Below, in pieces: positions 51,401 through 63,400 of a stretch of DNA of 64,000 bases. This DNA is from Eudromia elegans (lineage: Eukaryota > Chordata > Aves > Tinamiformes > Tinamidae): contig PTEX01000094.1 of the NCBI GenBank assembly GCA_003342815.1, positions 1,871,745 through 1,935,744 of the forward strand. The letters are read 5' to 3'. Every line of letters begins with the position of its first letter. Within the stretch, counting starts at the first letter, position 1. Position numbers and translations under genes: made by a program. The notes under the pieces were generated by a model. The model was not told the DNA's origin. It saw only the letters and a list, made by a program, of their open reading frames with translations, and did not search any database.

Positions 51401-54400
51401 GAGGACCCTGGCACAGCAGAGCAGCAGTGAGAGCAGCCATCTGGCTTCCCTCTGCCTGCTCCCAGCCAGGAAACAGCCGCCACGGGAACGGGATGAGGGA
51501 CTGGGGCTGTTCCTGGCCTGAATCACTTCCCTGGTTACTGCTCTACGCTCCCTTGGTTTGAGGGGCAGGCAACACACAACTAATTGAATCAGCAACCTTT
51601 TCCCACACTGCGACACGCTTGAATCTCTGGCAGATGTGAGAGAACCTATTTGGTAGCTGGCAAACAGGTTTGGTGGAAGACACTTAACAGCAGAACATGA
51701 ATGGATTTGGTTCTGTGGCTTGAACAACACTGACCTGAGGGAAAAAAAAATCTCTAACTTAGGATTTACAGCAGCATATTTCCCATCACCTTGCTGTCAA
51801 TATAGAAGAGCTCTCACTGGTGCAAGCAATTATATTCAAGCAGTTTAGGAAGTGACTCTTCTTCCTCTGAATATTAAATACTGCCTCTCCATTGAAACAT
51901 AACAGACTTCGAGAGTTCTTTTGACCTGTAAAAATTAACTTCTAATGGTCAGAGCTGTGGGACAGGTGACGCCTCAGGGCTACTTAAACACACTTTAATA
52001 GGCAGCTTACATTCCTTATGTATTCTGGTTACTTATCAGGAGAATTTCTTATGCTAGTGCTCAAGTTAGGCTGTGAAATTTATGCAGGTGCTTTTGTTGT
52101 CAGGCATAAAACAGTGGATACTACTTCAGGTAAGAAATGAAGGAAATTATATTACTCCCTTACTCCCTGTTTCTCCCACCAAAACATAATGCCACCCAAC
52201 AGTTTCTGCTGGAAGGGGATATTTGTTGTAGTTGGGATAATCCCTTTGAAGGATTCCAATAAAATGTTGATGTTAGGAATACTTGATCTCAATATCAGTC
52301 AGTAAGTTACAGTTGTATTAAAGAGCTTAGAAAGGAGATAATGAGACCATATGTACCTATAAAGTAGTAATATTTTGCAAATCATAGAAGCATACAGAGT
52401 AAAAAGCAGGCGAAGAGAGGAATATATGTAATGAAATTGAAGGAAATGTTATCGGGCATTGAAAAACAAGTAATGAAACTCAAGGCAGAGCATAATTTAC
52501 TAATCTAAAAACTGAAAGCTTTGGGCAAAATCATTGCTAATGTCATTTCAGACTTAGAAGGCTTACCTCATTTCAATTCATAGATAGGCATTCTTCATGC
52601 TAGGCACTGTTGTCAACAATTTTGGAAGTGGATTAGAATTAAGTTGTTAACAGTTGTCTGTAAACATATTTTTGCCTTAGCATGTCTTAAGTTAAAGAAG
52701 TACTTGAGCTGATTTATACATAGAAAATACTTCTTTCTAATGCAAAATGTAAATTTTATCAGGGGTTGGGTTGCACTGCGTGTTCATATGATCACTGAAG
52801 GGGGACACGATGGCATAAAGCTTCTCCAGCTGTAAGGATCTCTAGGGCATGCACACATTCAGATCCGGCATTATGCCAAATTAGAGCATGCAAATCTAGA
52901 GGAGGTTGTCAGTTCTTGTCAGCTATCTGGATGAGTTGAAGCTTCTTTTCCTCTTTTAGTGATTTGAGGAACACTATCAGTAGCCTCAGCCTTCAGACTT
53001 GATTCCTCTTTGTTTGGGTTTCCCACTCTACTCTGTTTCTTCTCCACTTATTCCTCCCTCTTTCTTTATTTCCTTCTCATGATTCTTCTATCTTCATCAG
53101 ATATCAAATCAACACCTCCTTTCTAGTTACAAGGTCTAATCTAGGTTTCCAGTGGTGCTACTCAAAAAAGGACAATATAATTTTAGTATCGATTTTTGAG
53201 ACCTAGAAGATCTGAAAAGAATGTCAGGGAAAATAGATTTCCTAATAAATTCTGAAATAAATTAATTTCTTAATAAATTCTGAAATCTTGAATCACTGAT
53301 ATATCTGACGTTAAAGGAATCTGTCTTGAAATAATCTGTTAAGGAAAGGAAGGCAGCTGTAACATGATGAATCCAGTACTCATTGTAGAGGGACGTCAAC
53401 ACTGAGAGATCCCAACTGCCCCAAAATGGGCATCCTAGGTCTCTTAGAGATGCAGGATTTAAGGAATGCATGCTGAGCATTCATCCATGTTACAGGCAGT
53501 CACATAATATTAGGATATTAATGAATTGCACCCCCATAATTTATTGAATAACAGGAAGAGTACACAGGTGCTCCTTTCAGTCAGGAAGCAGTCAGAGTTT
53601 GAAACCGCAGCATTTGATATCTGATCCAAGGAGATCTCTGAAGACCTGAAAACCTCAGCAGATTTTGACATCAGGTGAAAAGATCTAGTGGCACTTGGGC
53701 TTTTTAATTGATGTCTGATTGCCTCCTTTATCTTGGACTCTGTCAGCAGGACAGGCAGCAACTTGGCTCGTATAATTCTCAGTATCTATGGTCGTATGTA
53801 TTACATCTCCACCTAAACTTTATGTTTCTCCATCTCATTGTGCAGATTTGCTTGTCCCACATTGAAGATGCACTTAAAAAGAGATTAGATGAGCAATGAA
53901 AAGAAAAACTCTACTGGATATGCCTATGGTGTCTGAAAACCTAGTACAGAACATGGTTGAATCTTATTATCCCATTGGCAGATCTGGCACAGAAAGAAGA
54001 TGAACTTAATATAATTTTCCTATTTTCAGGAATTCATAGTAGGCTGTTTGATTTGTAGCTTTCAGATCCCACCTTTAGTATAGAAAACACACTTTGGTTT
54101 CCCTGGGATCATGTGGAACAGTTCTGATTCTCTTGGAATAAAGGTACACTGGGACAATTTGAAGACATCTAACATACTTTAGTGTCTGGCCTGTGTTTTC
54201 TTTAGCTACCTTATGCTTTTTGAGGGGTGGTAGCTGTAAGTGAGTTGACTTTATGATTTTACATGGTGTCTTTCACATCACTCCTCACTAAAAGCACTTG
54301 GAACACTTCACTCTTTTTTGCTTTGGCAGATTTTATTCTCTAATGAATAGAGACCTAGGACTGACTTTGGTCTTTCTTTTACTACTAATGTAACTGTGTT

Positions 54401-57400
54401 AGAGAATGATTTTTTCTCGTCCCTTGAGTCACTTTGTGCCTTAGCCCCTCTGATCTTGCCACTATACATTTGTTCTTTTGTGTTTGTAGCTTTAGAAATT
54501 TCACATAGCTCCTACACACTTAATTTTTTTTTCTGTTTTAGAGTATAATATTGAGAATCTTGGCTTGTAATCTAAGTGTTTGATACATGTTCTGAACAAA
54601 CGAAGCTACTAATTTGTGCTTGTGCCCATCATATTTTTAGTGGGCTGTCAGCTCTCTTTAAACTGTCATTGCATTAAGCTAAGGTCGTGTGAGACACTTC
54701 CTTCACTCTCAGCTAAATATTAATATAAAATGTTGCAGCAATTAGAATGCTTTTACATGTAGCAGCATATCTGGCCACTGCTTTGCTGTTTGCATTTCGT
54801 AAAGCCCTCACTCCTGACATACAGCAGCTTTGCTGCTGTATTTTATATTTATATATTGTTTCCCTATCTCCGTAGACCAGCTACAGCACTTCATGAATAT
54901 ACATTAAATGACTTACTGTGGAGACTGTCAGCTGCTTCAGATTCGGAAAAAATTTGAAATTCATTTGATTCATCTATAATTTTCTTCTTTAAATCAAGTT
55001 TTCCTTTCTTATTACCTCTGGAACATTTGCATAATGTCTTTATTTGCTAAGAGAGTTTTTCTAGCCCACGTTTTCTAACCCTTAATCTAATGTAAAGAAA
55101 TGCTTTAGCATGTGCTTCAGCCGTCTGATTTTTTTCTTTAATGTCATTCTGCTAAATCATTTTCTACAAAGTCATTTTTAGAATATCAATAACAAATTCT
55201 TCATTTACTTAAAGGAAAAAGACTGTAGATTCAAGGAACAACTTAGCTGATTACTGATTATTCATTTCTTATTTCAGGTGAGTGACTTGCTTTCTAGGTA
55301 CCAGGCCCTGAGACTGTGATAGCCCAAGACGCCTCCTTAACAAGACAAAGATATTCCAAGCAGGAAAAGATAGGGGGTGATTTAGAAGCTCAAGGTTGCA
55401 AAAGGCAGTGTTATATGTCAGGAGTCAGACTGAAACACACGATTTATTTTTTTTTTTCTTGAATCAACATTTAAAAGAAAAACATTTTGGGCTATTGATC
55501 CACAAAAACTGTGGGAGAAAAATCACTAGTGCAGAGCGACTGTTGGAGAACTTTCGATTTAATGAGATGAATAATGAACCAATTACTTGGAGGAATAGTC
55601 CTAAGGTCACTAGAATGGTTGCTTACAGAAAGGAGAAAAATAATTCATGAATGAACATGAATGAATGATGGTGAAATCATGAGAAATTGTACAAAGTTTT
55701 CATGGGTTTTAAGAATAATTTAGGAACATAGGTGTTAATGAGAAGACAATATTTTACATTTAAAATTTCTGTATTTCTTTTTTTTTTTTTTTTGTATTTG
55801 TTTGAAAGTATCATATTGGCTCTATGAAGGAGTACAAAAAACCCAGTTGATTATATGCATTCCTGCAGCACTACTCTTTTTTCTTTTTTTTTTTTTTTTT
55901 GATAACAAGCAGTTCTTTGCATAGTAGTATTAATCCTAATTAGTGTTAATCTTAATTCTTTCTATACTAATAGCAGTTGTGTTTCCTGCATTTATTTTTT
56001 ATATAGTTATATTCTTTTTGGTGTTTGCTCTTTAGGTAACGATTCTGACGTTGACCTTGACAGGAAGGAAGACGAGCGAGAAAAACCACCAAAGAAGCCC
56101 AGAGTCCAGAAAGCAGAGAAAACTCTTCCAACTAAGGAGGCTGAACAGGTTTCAGGAGCTAAAAATCCTATTATAAGTGTGGTTTTGACAGCCCATGAAG
56201 CTATTCCAGGTAATCAAAATCTTCCATTATATAAGGAAATCAGGTTTTACTCATGCTCACTATTTAAGGTGTCATTATTTTAAAGCCTGGCAACTGCTCA
56301 GGACATTTGTTATCTGAAAAATAAAATATTTGGTTTAATTTCATCGTCTTTGTATAAAATTTCTGCATCTGGCAGCTATGCATCATTTTAGAACTACCAC
56401 TACATTTCTTCATTGATATGGCAAAGGCTTGGAAAGGACTGTGTGGTGTGTTATCTGCATTAACATTAGTAATATTTAGTCTGTGAATGTTTTAAAGTAG
56501 AAACTGAAAATATTGCTGACAAAGGAACAGGAAAGTTCTTTTTCTAATATCATTGTTTATTTCAGTTCTTGATTAATGTTTATCATTAGCATAACTGTAA
56601 ATCTGATTACAAAAATGCAAAGAGCTTAATATAGTTGTATGGTAGTACAGTAGTGCCCCTATTCTCCATCAAGCTACTAGGATAATAGTTTGACAGAGAA
56701 TGCTTGGCCTTACAAGAGGATGTATAAAATATATTTTTGGAGATCACAAGAGGTTTCTATGCTTTAATTAAAAGATTTTTCATTTAAAAATTTCTCTTGT
56801 ATCTTTTATGAAAGGCTTTTGAGGCAATTTTACACCATTGCTTTTAAATATAGTCCTGTATTTGTCTGTTTATATAAAATAGCCCTGTATCTGGCTGAAA
56901 AAAATCCCTTTTTAATGATATCTTGCATCTTTTTCAGCTTTACAGCCTTTACTGTTCTCCTCTTTTTTATTGCAAGCATTTCTGAATAGTTGTTTTTCTT
57001 GCAAATTGCAGACTGAGTAGACTGTATGTTTAGTCTTATTGTTATGGGTTGGAAGCTCTCTGAGTTTACTGTGTTTTCTTCAGTACCTTTTGATATTGAG
57101 ATCTGTGGTACCCTTGGGCTTTGTTTCTTAAAATGTGTCCTTCCTTGTGAAGATAGTAGAGGAAACTGGATGAACTGAGCTGATCCTGTGTGCTCAAGAG
57201 GAAGTAAAAGACAGCATCAAATCGATGGCTTGAGAAACATAATATAGGAGTTTGGACTTTAAATTCTCAGCTCCTGTAGTATTGTGAATATGGGGGAATG
57301 TGGGAGAGGGAAGAAGTGAAAAAGAAAATTTGTACTGTTATCTGTGAGCTGCTTTGGAGCTACTGATACCTGATATCAAAGTTGCTTTGTCTGGCTAGCT

Positions 57401-60400
57401 GCATTTCTCTCATATGGCTGTGACTCTAGACTTTTTCCTACCTGTTGAAAAACACTGAATTTCCCTGCTGTGTCTCCCACCTCCCAAAGGAACAAAAGTT
57501 CCTTTCTTACAACATGTGGATTCCGCACCCATTCTGCTCTCGTTGCATTGCCATGCCTGAGCATCCTTCCAAAAGCCTCCACTTGTTTGGGCGAAAGGCA
57601 AGATGTGATGGAGGAGGAAGGGAAGGATAGGATAGGATTTAGGATAGGATAGGGGATGGGATGGGATCTTTATGGGCTTCTACATTTGCCCTTCCTCGGG
57701 GATTTCAATAGGGTTGTAATTTAGGTCTCCTCTATCCAGGTACATGTGAATCTCAGAAATCTTAGGAAGGTTTTAAGATTTCTTTTTCTTTGAGATATCT
57801 ACCTTTCTGTCAAAGATACAGAAAATTTTCCCAATTTTCAAGAAGGAAAGACATAACAGACATAACAATCAGAGTCCCATTTTCTTAGGAAATCAGCCTA
57901 GAGATGAACAAAAAACATAATAAATACAGAGAGTGAAGAAAGTATAGTAAGCGTGTGATGAGGGAGAGGAAATGAAGAAAAAGAGAGATAACTGCTGCCT
58001 TATTTACCATCTAGCAAACACTTTTCCTCAGAGAACAAGTTCTTTATAGATACGTTTTTTGAATGACTTGGAAGGTTAAAACAACCTGCTTCAGCTTCAA
58101 AGATGTGTGGATAACCCGTGTTACATACAAAGGGCTTTAATAAAATGAATAATTAATTATTATTAGTTGTTATTAATAATAAATATAGCTTTTTTACAGC
58201 AATGACTTTTATATATATTCTAGCTGTTAATTTTGTGCTAATAAGACTAGTAATCCTCAAGTAAATGAGGACCTTCAAATATTGCTTCTGTTTCAAATTT
58301 TACTGTACCCTCCTTTAATTTATTATCTCTCTGCAGGAATTAGCATTCTGTAGCCACCTGTTACCTAGACTTAAACATGTGTATAAATACCTCTTTTGAT
58401 GTATAGTGAACAAAATCTTGTTGAAGGTGTCATAAGCATTTTACCCATCAGGAAGATAGAGAAGCTTTCAAGAATTTGTTGGATTTTATCCACAATATAG
58501 GAAATAATTGTAATCAGACAATGATTTTGTTTTTCCTTTCTTTTGCATGCTTTCAGGAGTAGCAAGTTAGCTCTTTGCTGTAATTTCTCTGTTCATTATT
58601 TGGGTTTGGGCAACTGCTTTGCATCATACGTACGATAGATGCTGACTAAATCGAGCTCTTCAAAATCTCTTTGAACAAACAGGTCAGTTAGTTTCGTATT
58701 TCCCAGAAAGAAGCAGCAGACAACACTGATTTCACCCCACCTCTCCTAGAATATTTTGGTGAGGGCAAATGAAAGGTAATACATTTACACTGTTAGAAAT
58801 CAGAAAGCTCAAACCAGCCCATAGAGGAAGTACAGTTTAAATAATAGTGGTAGCAACTTTTTTCTGCAGTCACTGATGTGCCCGTCGGCGTAGCTGGAGA
58901 GCCCCTGCTCCCTTAAAAAGAGAGTGAATGTTGTCTTCATGAACACTTACTGCTTGTCTGTGATTGAAGGGAGCACAGTTTGCTGTTAACATCTCAATTA
59001 AGAGTAGGAATGAATAAGTACAATTATAGGCACATCTAAAAATACTTGTTTTTTGAGTGACAGATACTTTTGTTCATAACCCACTTTTAAGGACTAACAA
59101 AGAAACTTGGTGTCAGATATTCAGTCTTTCTGTTTTTATTTATTTATGATGTGCTTTATTTTCCATTTGTAAATTCTCTGTTTTTATGAAGGTTTTTCAA
59201 AATGACTCCAAAGTCTCTGGCCGCAAATTCCTGCTGTTTGGCCATCGTACGTATTTGTTCATTTGGGGGGGTAAATTAAAAAAAAAAAAAAAAGAGAATT
59301 ATTTCTGAGAGAGGAGAAATGATTCCAACTGTAGCCCATTCCCTTCTCTGATCTGCGTCTGCATAAATCCTCCTGCTGCTACCAAGATGTCAAGAACATA
59401 TATCTGGGAGGAGGGCTAGGCAAAAAACCAGAAGCTAATCTGTCTATTTAACACAGCTGTGGAACTGCATCGTAAAAAGGTTAAGGGTATTTAAGCTCTC
59501 AGCTCAGACTGTGAACCAGTATTTGCGTTACCATAGTCTCTAATAGGACATGGTTTGATGTAGCTAAGCCAATCCAATAATCAACTGTGTTGAAGGGAGT
59601 AGTAATCTTTGTTCTACCGTATTCAATCTGTGTTTTGATTTGTCTTTATTGTACGTATGTTTTATTTAATGGTGATGTAAACTGAAGGAACATTAAAAGC
59701 TGTTGCTGCTGTTGTTGCCGTGCAAGATTTTGAGGGGAGAGAAGATCTGGTTTGCACAGGAAGGGTTGTGGTGGGATTGGTTTCTATTGGTCTCAGTTTC
59801 AGAATGGTCTTGGTGTGGGTCGCCTGTCTTTGATGCACGCTGCACAAGATACTGTAGAAGCGGAGAAAATAAAGATGTTCAAAAAAGGGATTGTAAGAAA
59901 TAGCTATTCAGTTCATGCCAAGCCCTAAATCAATAGAGGTTTTTAAATCTTAGCAAATAGCATAGCTGTAACTTGCAGGTCAATTTAGCCAGATCAATTG
60001 TCCCCAAAGGTAACTAGCAGCATCTCTGTGTGAAGGAAATGGAAACTTATTATCTAAAGCTTCCCAGCTTCTGACAGCTATTGAGCTGGTGGTTGCGTCT
60101 GGATCATTTTTTTTAATACCCACCTATTAATTTGTCTAATCCATTCCTGAATGCATTTATATTTTCAGTCTCTGTAACATCCTGCAGTAATTGTTCCATA
60201 ATTTAACTATATGCCTTGTGAAAGTGTATATTCTTTTGAGCTTTCTGCCTGTTTGTATCTTTGAACTATTCTTTGTTCATGGTTTATGGGAGAGAGGATG
60301 ATTATTAACACGCTTGCACAGTATTCCTAATTTTAGAGGTCTTTGTCATGTTCTCCTTTCAGTTACCTCTTTTCCAAGCTGAAGGTCCCTGAGCTTATTT

Positions 60401-63400
60401 GTCCATTTTCTTCACGGGAAATACTGATATTTTTATTTTTGTTACCTTTTTTTCCCCTTATTTTTCTATGTCCTTTTGTCTGTATTTTCTATGTTGCAGG
60501 AGGTTCATGGAATTTGAATGCTGGCTTAAAGATGTCTCCTTGTTTCTGGCCCTTTCCAACTCCTTCCTTTCTCTTTAGCTCTCTGATTGTTGAGGAGTTT
60601 TGTTTTCAGTCCAGTTACTTTTCCCAGGGAGAGGTAATAAGAGATTAGAGACTTCTACTGGTTTTGAGCCAGAGATGAAGCACACTGGCTGACAGATACC
60701 TATAGAAGCTGCTCTCATGCGGTATCAAGAGGAACTCAGATCTTGCTACCCCTAAGTCAGGCTTATTTGAAGCTGAGAATTTCGACAGAAAAGGAGAAAG
60801 CAAAAGACAAAGTCTAATAAAGCAAAGTCCATTTGAGTTTAAAGTAGAGATGTAACTCCGCTAAAGGAAAGAGTTGGGAGGGGTTATTTTTACCCGTAGT
60901 ATTTGTATGCTCTAACTTCATGCAATGATTTTCTAGGGAGACAGTCAGACAAACTTTTCATTTTCCTTGATATAATGTTTTCAGGTGTTTTTAATGGCAA
61001 GTGAGGCTTAGTAGATGCTTATCTTCTTACACTTTTCCATAGGGTTTTAGGGACAGTAGGACGTTCTCCTGGGATGTGGGGCAGGTGGGTTTAGTACTTT
61101 TTAGGTTGTCTAGAGCCTAAAAATAAGTTTCTTATATCGTGGGCAAACGTTTTAGTCATTAGACTGTGATATAGCAATGATTGCTGTGGCTGCTGCTCAC
61201 TTAGGAGCCTGTTCTCAGGCAGCATCCCGAGTGGGCACAGGGAATGTTTCCTAGTGCTTCCCATCTTCCCAGCATAGGAAGTGACCATCTAACAGGGTGA
61301 TCCTGCAAGGCAGAAAGGCATGGAGGTTCAGAGCAGAAATTCGGTTTTCCGTTTGGACTGAATTCCTTCCATGGTGTAATTTTGTGGCCTCTACAAATTC
61401 ATGCTGATACTGCTTATATTTTGTAAAAATCGTCTTCAAAAACTTGCTGCTTGAATGGAACAGTAATGATCTTACGTTCATCCTGTTGTAAAAATAAAAA
61501 TTGATGCATCCCTTGGATCTCTTTCTCTTCAGGTTTTTCATTTTATAGATAACTATATGTGAATAACATGGTGAGTATCCGCCGGGAAAAAAAAAATCTT
61601 TGAATGGCTTGTGCTTTCAAAATTCTTGTTTCTGTCTGTTTTTCATGTTTCTTTGATTCTTATTGTACAATCCTCTGTCAAAAAAAATGTTCTCCCACTT
61701 TTTTTCTTTTTTTTTTTTCTTTTTTTTTTAAATTTCCTCAGCTTTCATTCAGGAGAATTGAAAAGGTATCCAGTGGAAAATAAGGAGAAACTTTCTAAAC
61801 TTTTTCTAAACTCAGTACTCCTCTGTTACCACATGTTCAAAGTCTTTTCTGCTTGGTACCCAATATATGGTTCTTCATTTACTCTCCATTGATAAGTATC
61901 AGCCCTGAAAGCAAGATTTCTGTTGTCTTCAGAGTTTTCCTGTACTAGTTCTTAATAGAATATCACCATTTCACAAATTAAATGTATGCATATATATTAA
62001 TTATGAAGATAAAGATATTTCCATTTAACGTATGGCTTCAAGTACCAGTGGACTGAAAAAATAAAAAGTAGGGAGATCAATCAATATCAGATACTTTCCT
62101 TGAAATGCTTAAGATTTTCAAAGTTTTTCAATTAAATTAACATTTATATGAGTTTTCACTCACTTTAGTGATAACTGTAGATGCGTGGTATTTCTGCAGA
62201 TCAAACTTGAATATTTTCTGCCAACTGTTGAGAAGATAAAGAACTCCCATTAGTTATAACATCTCCAAATATGCTTGTTTTTGATCCAGTTAACATGAAA
62301 TCTTTGCAGGGAAGATTCTTATCTTTCTGCATTCAGTGGAGCTCCTTTATTCTAATGGAGTAAGTTCTAGTTGAGACAGAGGGGTGCACTTGGAGCGTAC
62401 ACATTTGTTTGAGGGTTGATGGCAGCATCTTCTGACATATAAGAAGTAAAATACTTGCTTAAAGAAAAAATTTCCCAACTTTAAAGTATAGACTAAGCAG
62501 GAGCTAATTTTTTTTTCCATCTAACCTTTTTTTTGTGGAGCTGATTAAACAGCTTGTCTGAGCTTTTCAGAAAGTGTTATCTGAGGTAGATATAGAAAAT
62601 TAAAATTTCATTTTGAAATGTCATTTTTCTTAAAGATAGAAGTAATTGAAAATAAGCTATTGTAGCATTAGGCATCAAGCTGCTTTAATAATCCATAAAA
62701 CCAGCAGTCCAATATTATGTAAACCAGTAAGTCCTGTATGTCTTACAAAGGTATATTTGTCCTTTTGTGCTGGAGAACTGAACAACAGAGAATAAAATAG
62801 TTGAGCTAATAATTACAGAGTGAATATATTGTTGACATTTGTATATTTTAAACAATATGCGTTTTAAAAATGTCACTTATGTTGTGGGGTTTTTTTTGTC
62901 CTTCCTCCTAGGAGCCACAAAAATAGTCCCCGTTGAGGCTGCTCCCCAGGAAAGTGAACCCACAACTCCAGAGACAACAGTTCAAGACTCATCACAACGA
63001 AGAGGGTATCAAGAATATGCCATTCAGCAAACCCCATATGAACAGGCCATGAAATCAAGCAGGTAGTTTTATGTTATTTGTATTCATGGTCATGCAGAAT
63101 ATGAGTGAAATACTTCCCTGTCCATCTTAGAAATGAAGTAATCTTTCTTTTTTATTTATTTATTTAATTAAAAACCAGCCAAAGGTAATCCATGCATCAT
63201 TTGTAGAGTTTTGAAAGCCTGTGGTGGACATCCTTTTAAAATAAAAAAGAAAGATAAATAATACTGTTTATTTGTGACCATCTAGGAAACGTTTGCTGTA
63301 TTTGTATCAATATTGTGAATGTAACTAGTTGGGTTTCCTTTTAGGTTAGGCCCAACTCAGCTGAAGATCTTTACGTGCGAATACTGTAACAAGGTGTTCA

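Larger units (their letters stand above)
48041..56035 (+). other. ZFAT: ZFAT intron 3
   Basis: 7,995 bp, GTAAGA donor and CTCTTTAG acceptor. It contains a diverged tandem duplication near 48.5 kb, a more G+C-rich patch at 51.36-51.6 kb without identified function, a CpG-poor block at 54.64-54.96 kb, and T runs near 55.45, 55.78 and 55.88 kb. Confidence 0.85.
56210..62911 (+). other. ZFAT: ZFAT intron 4
   Basis: 6,702 bp, GTAATC donor and CTTCCTCCTAG acceptor. It holds a GGATA minisatellite at 57.6 kb, an ancient CR1/L3-like fragment at 60.1-60.4 kb and T-rich tracts near 61.7 kb. No other gene is seen. Confidence 0.85.
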
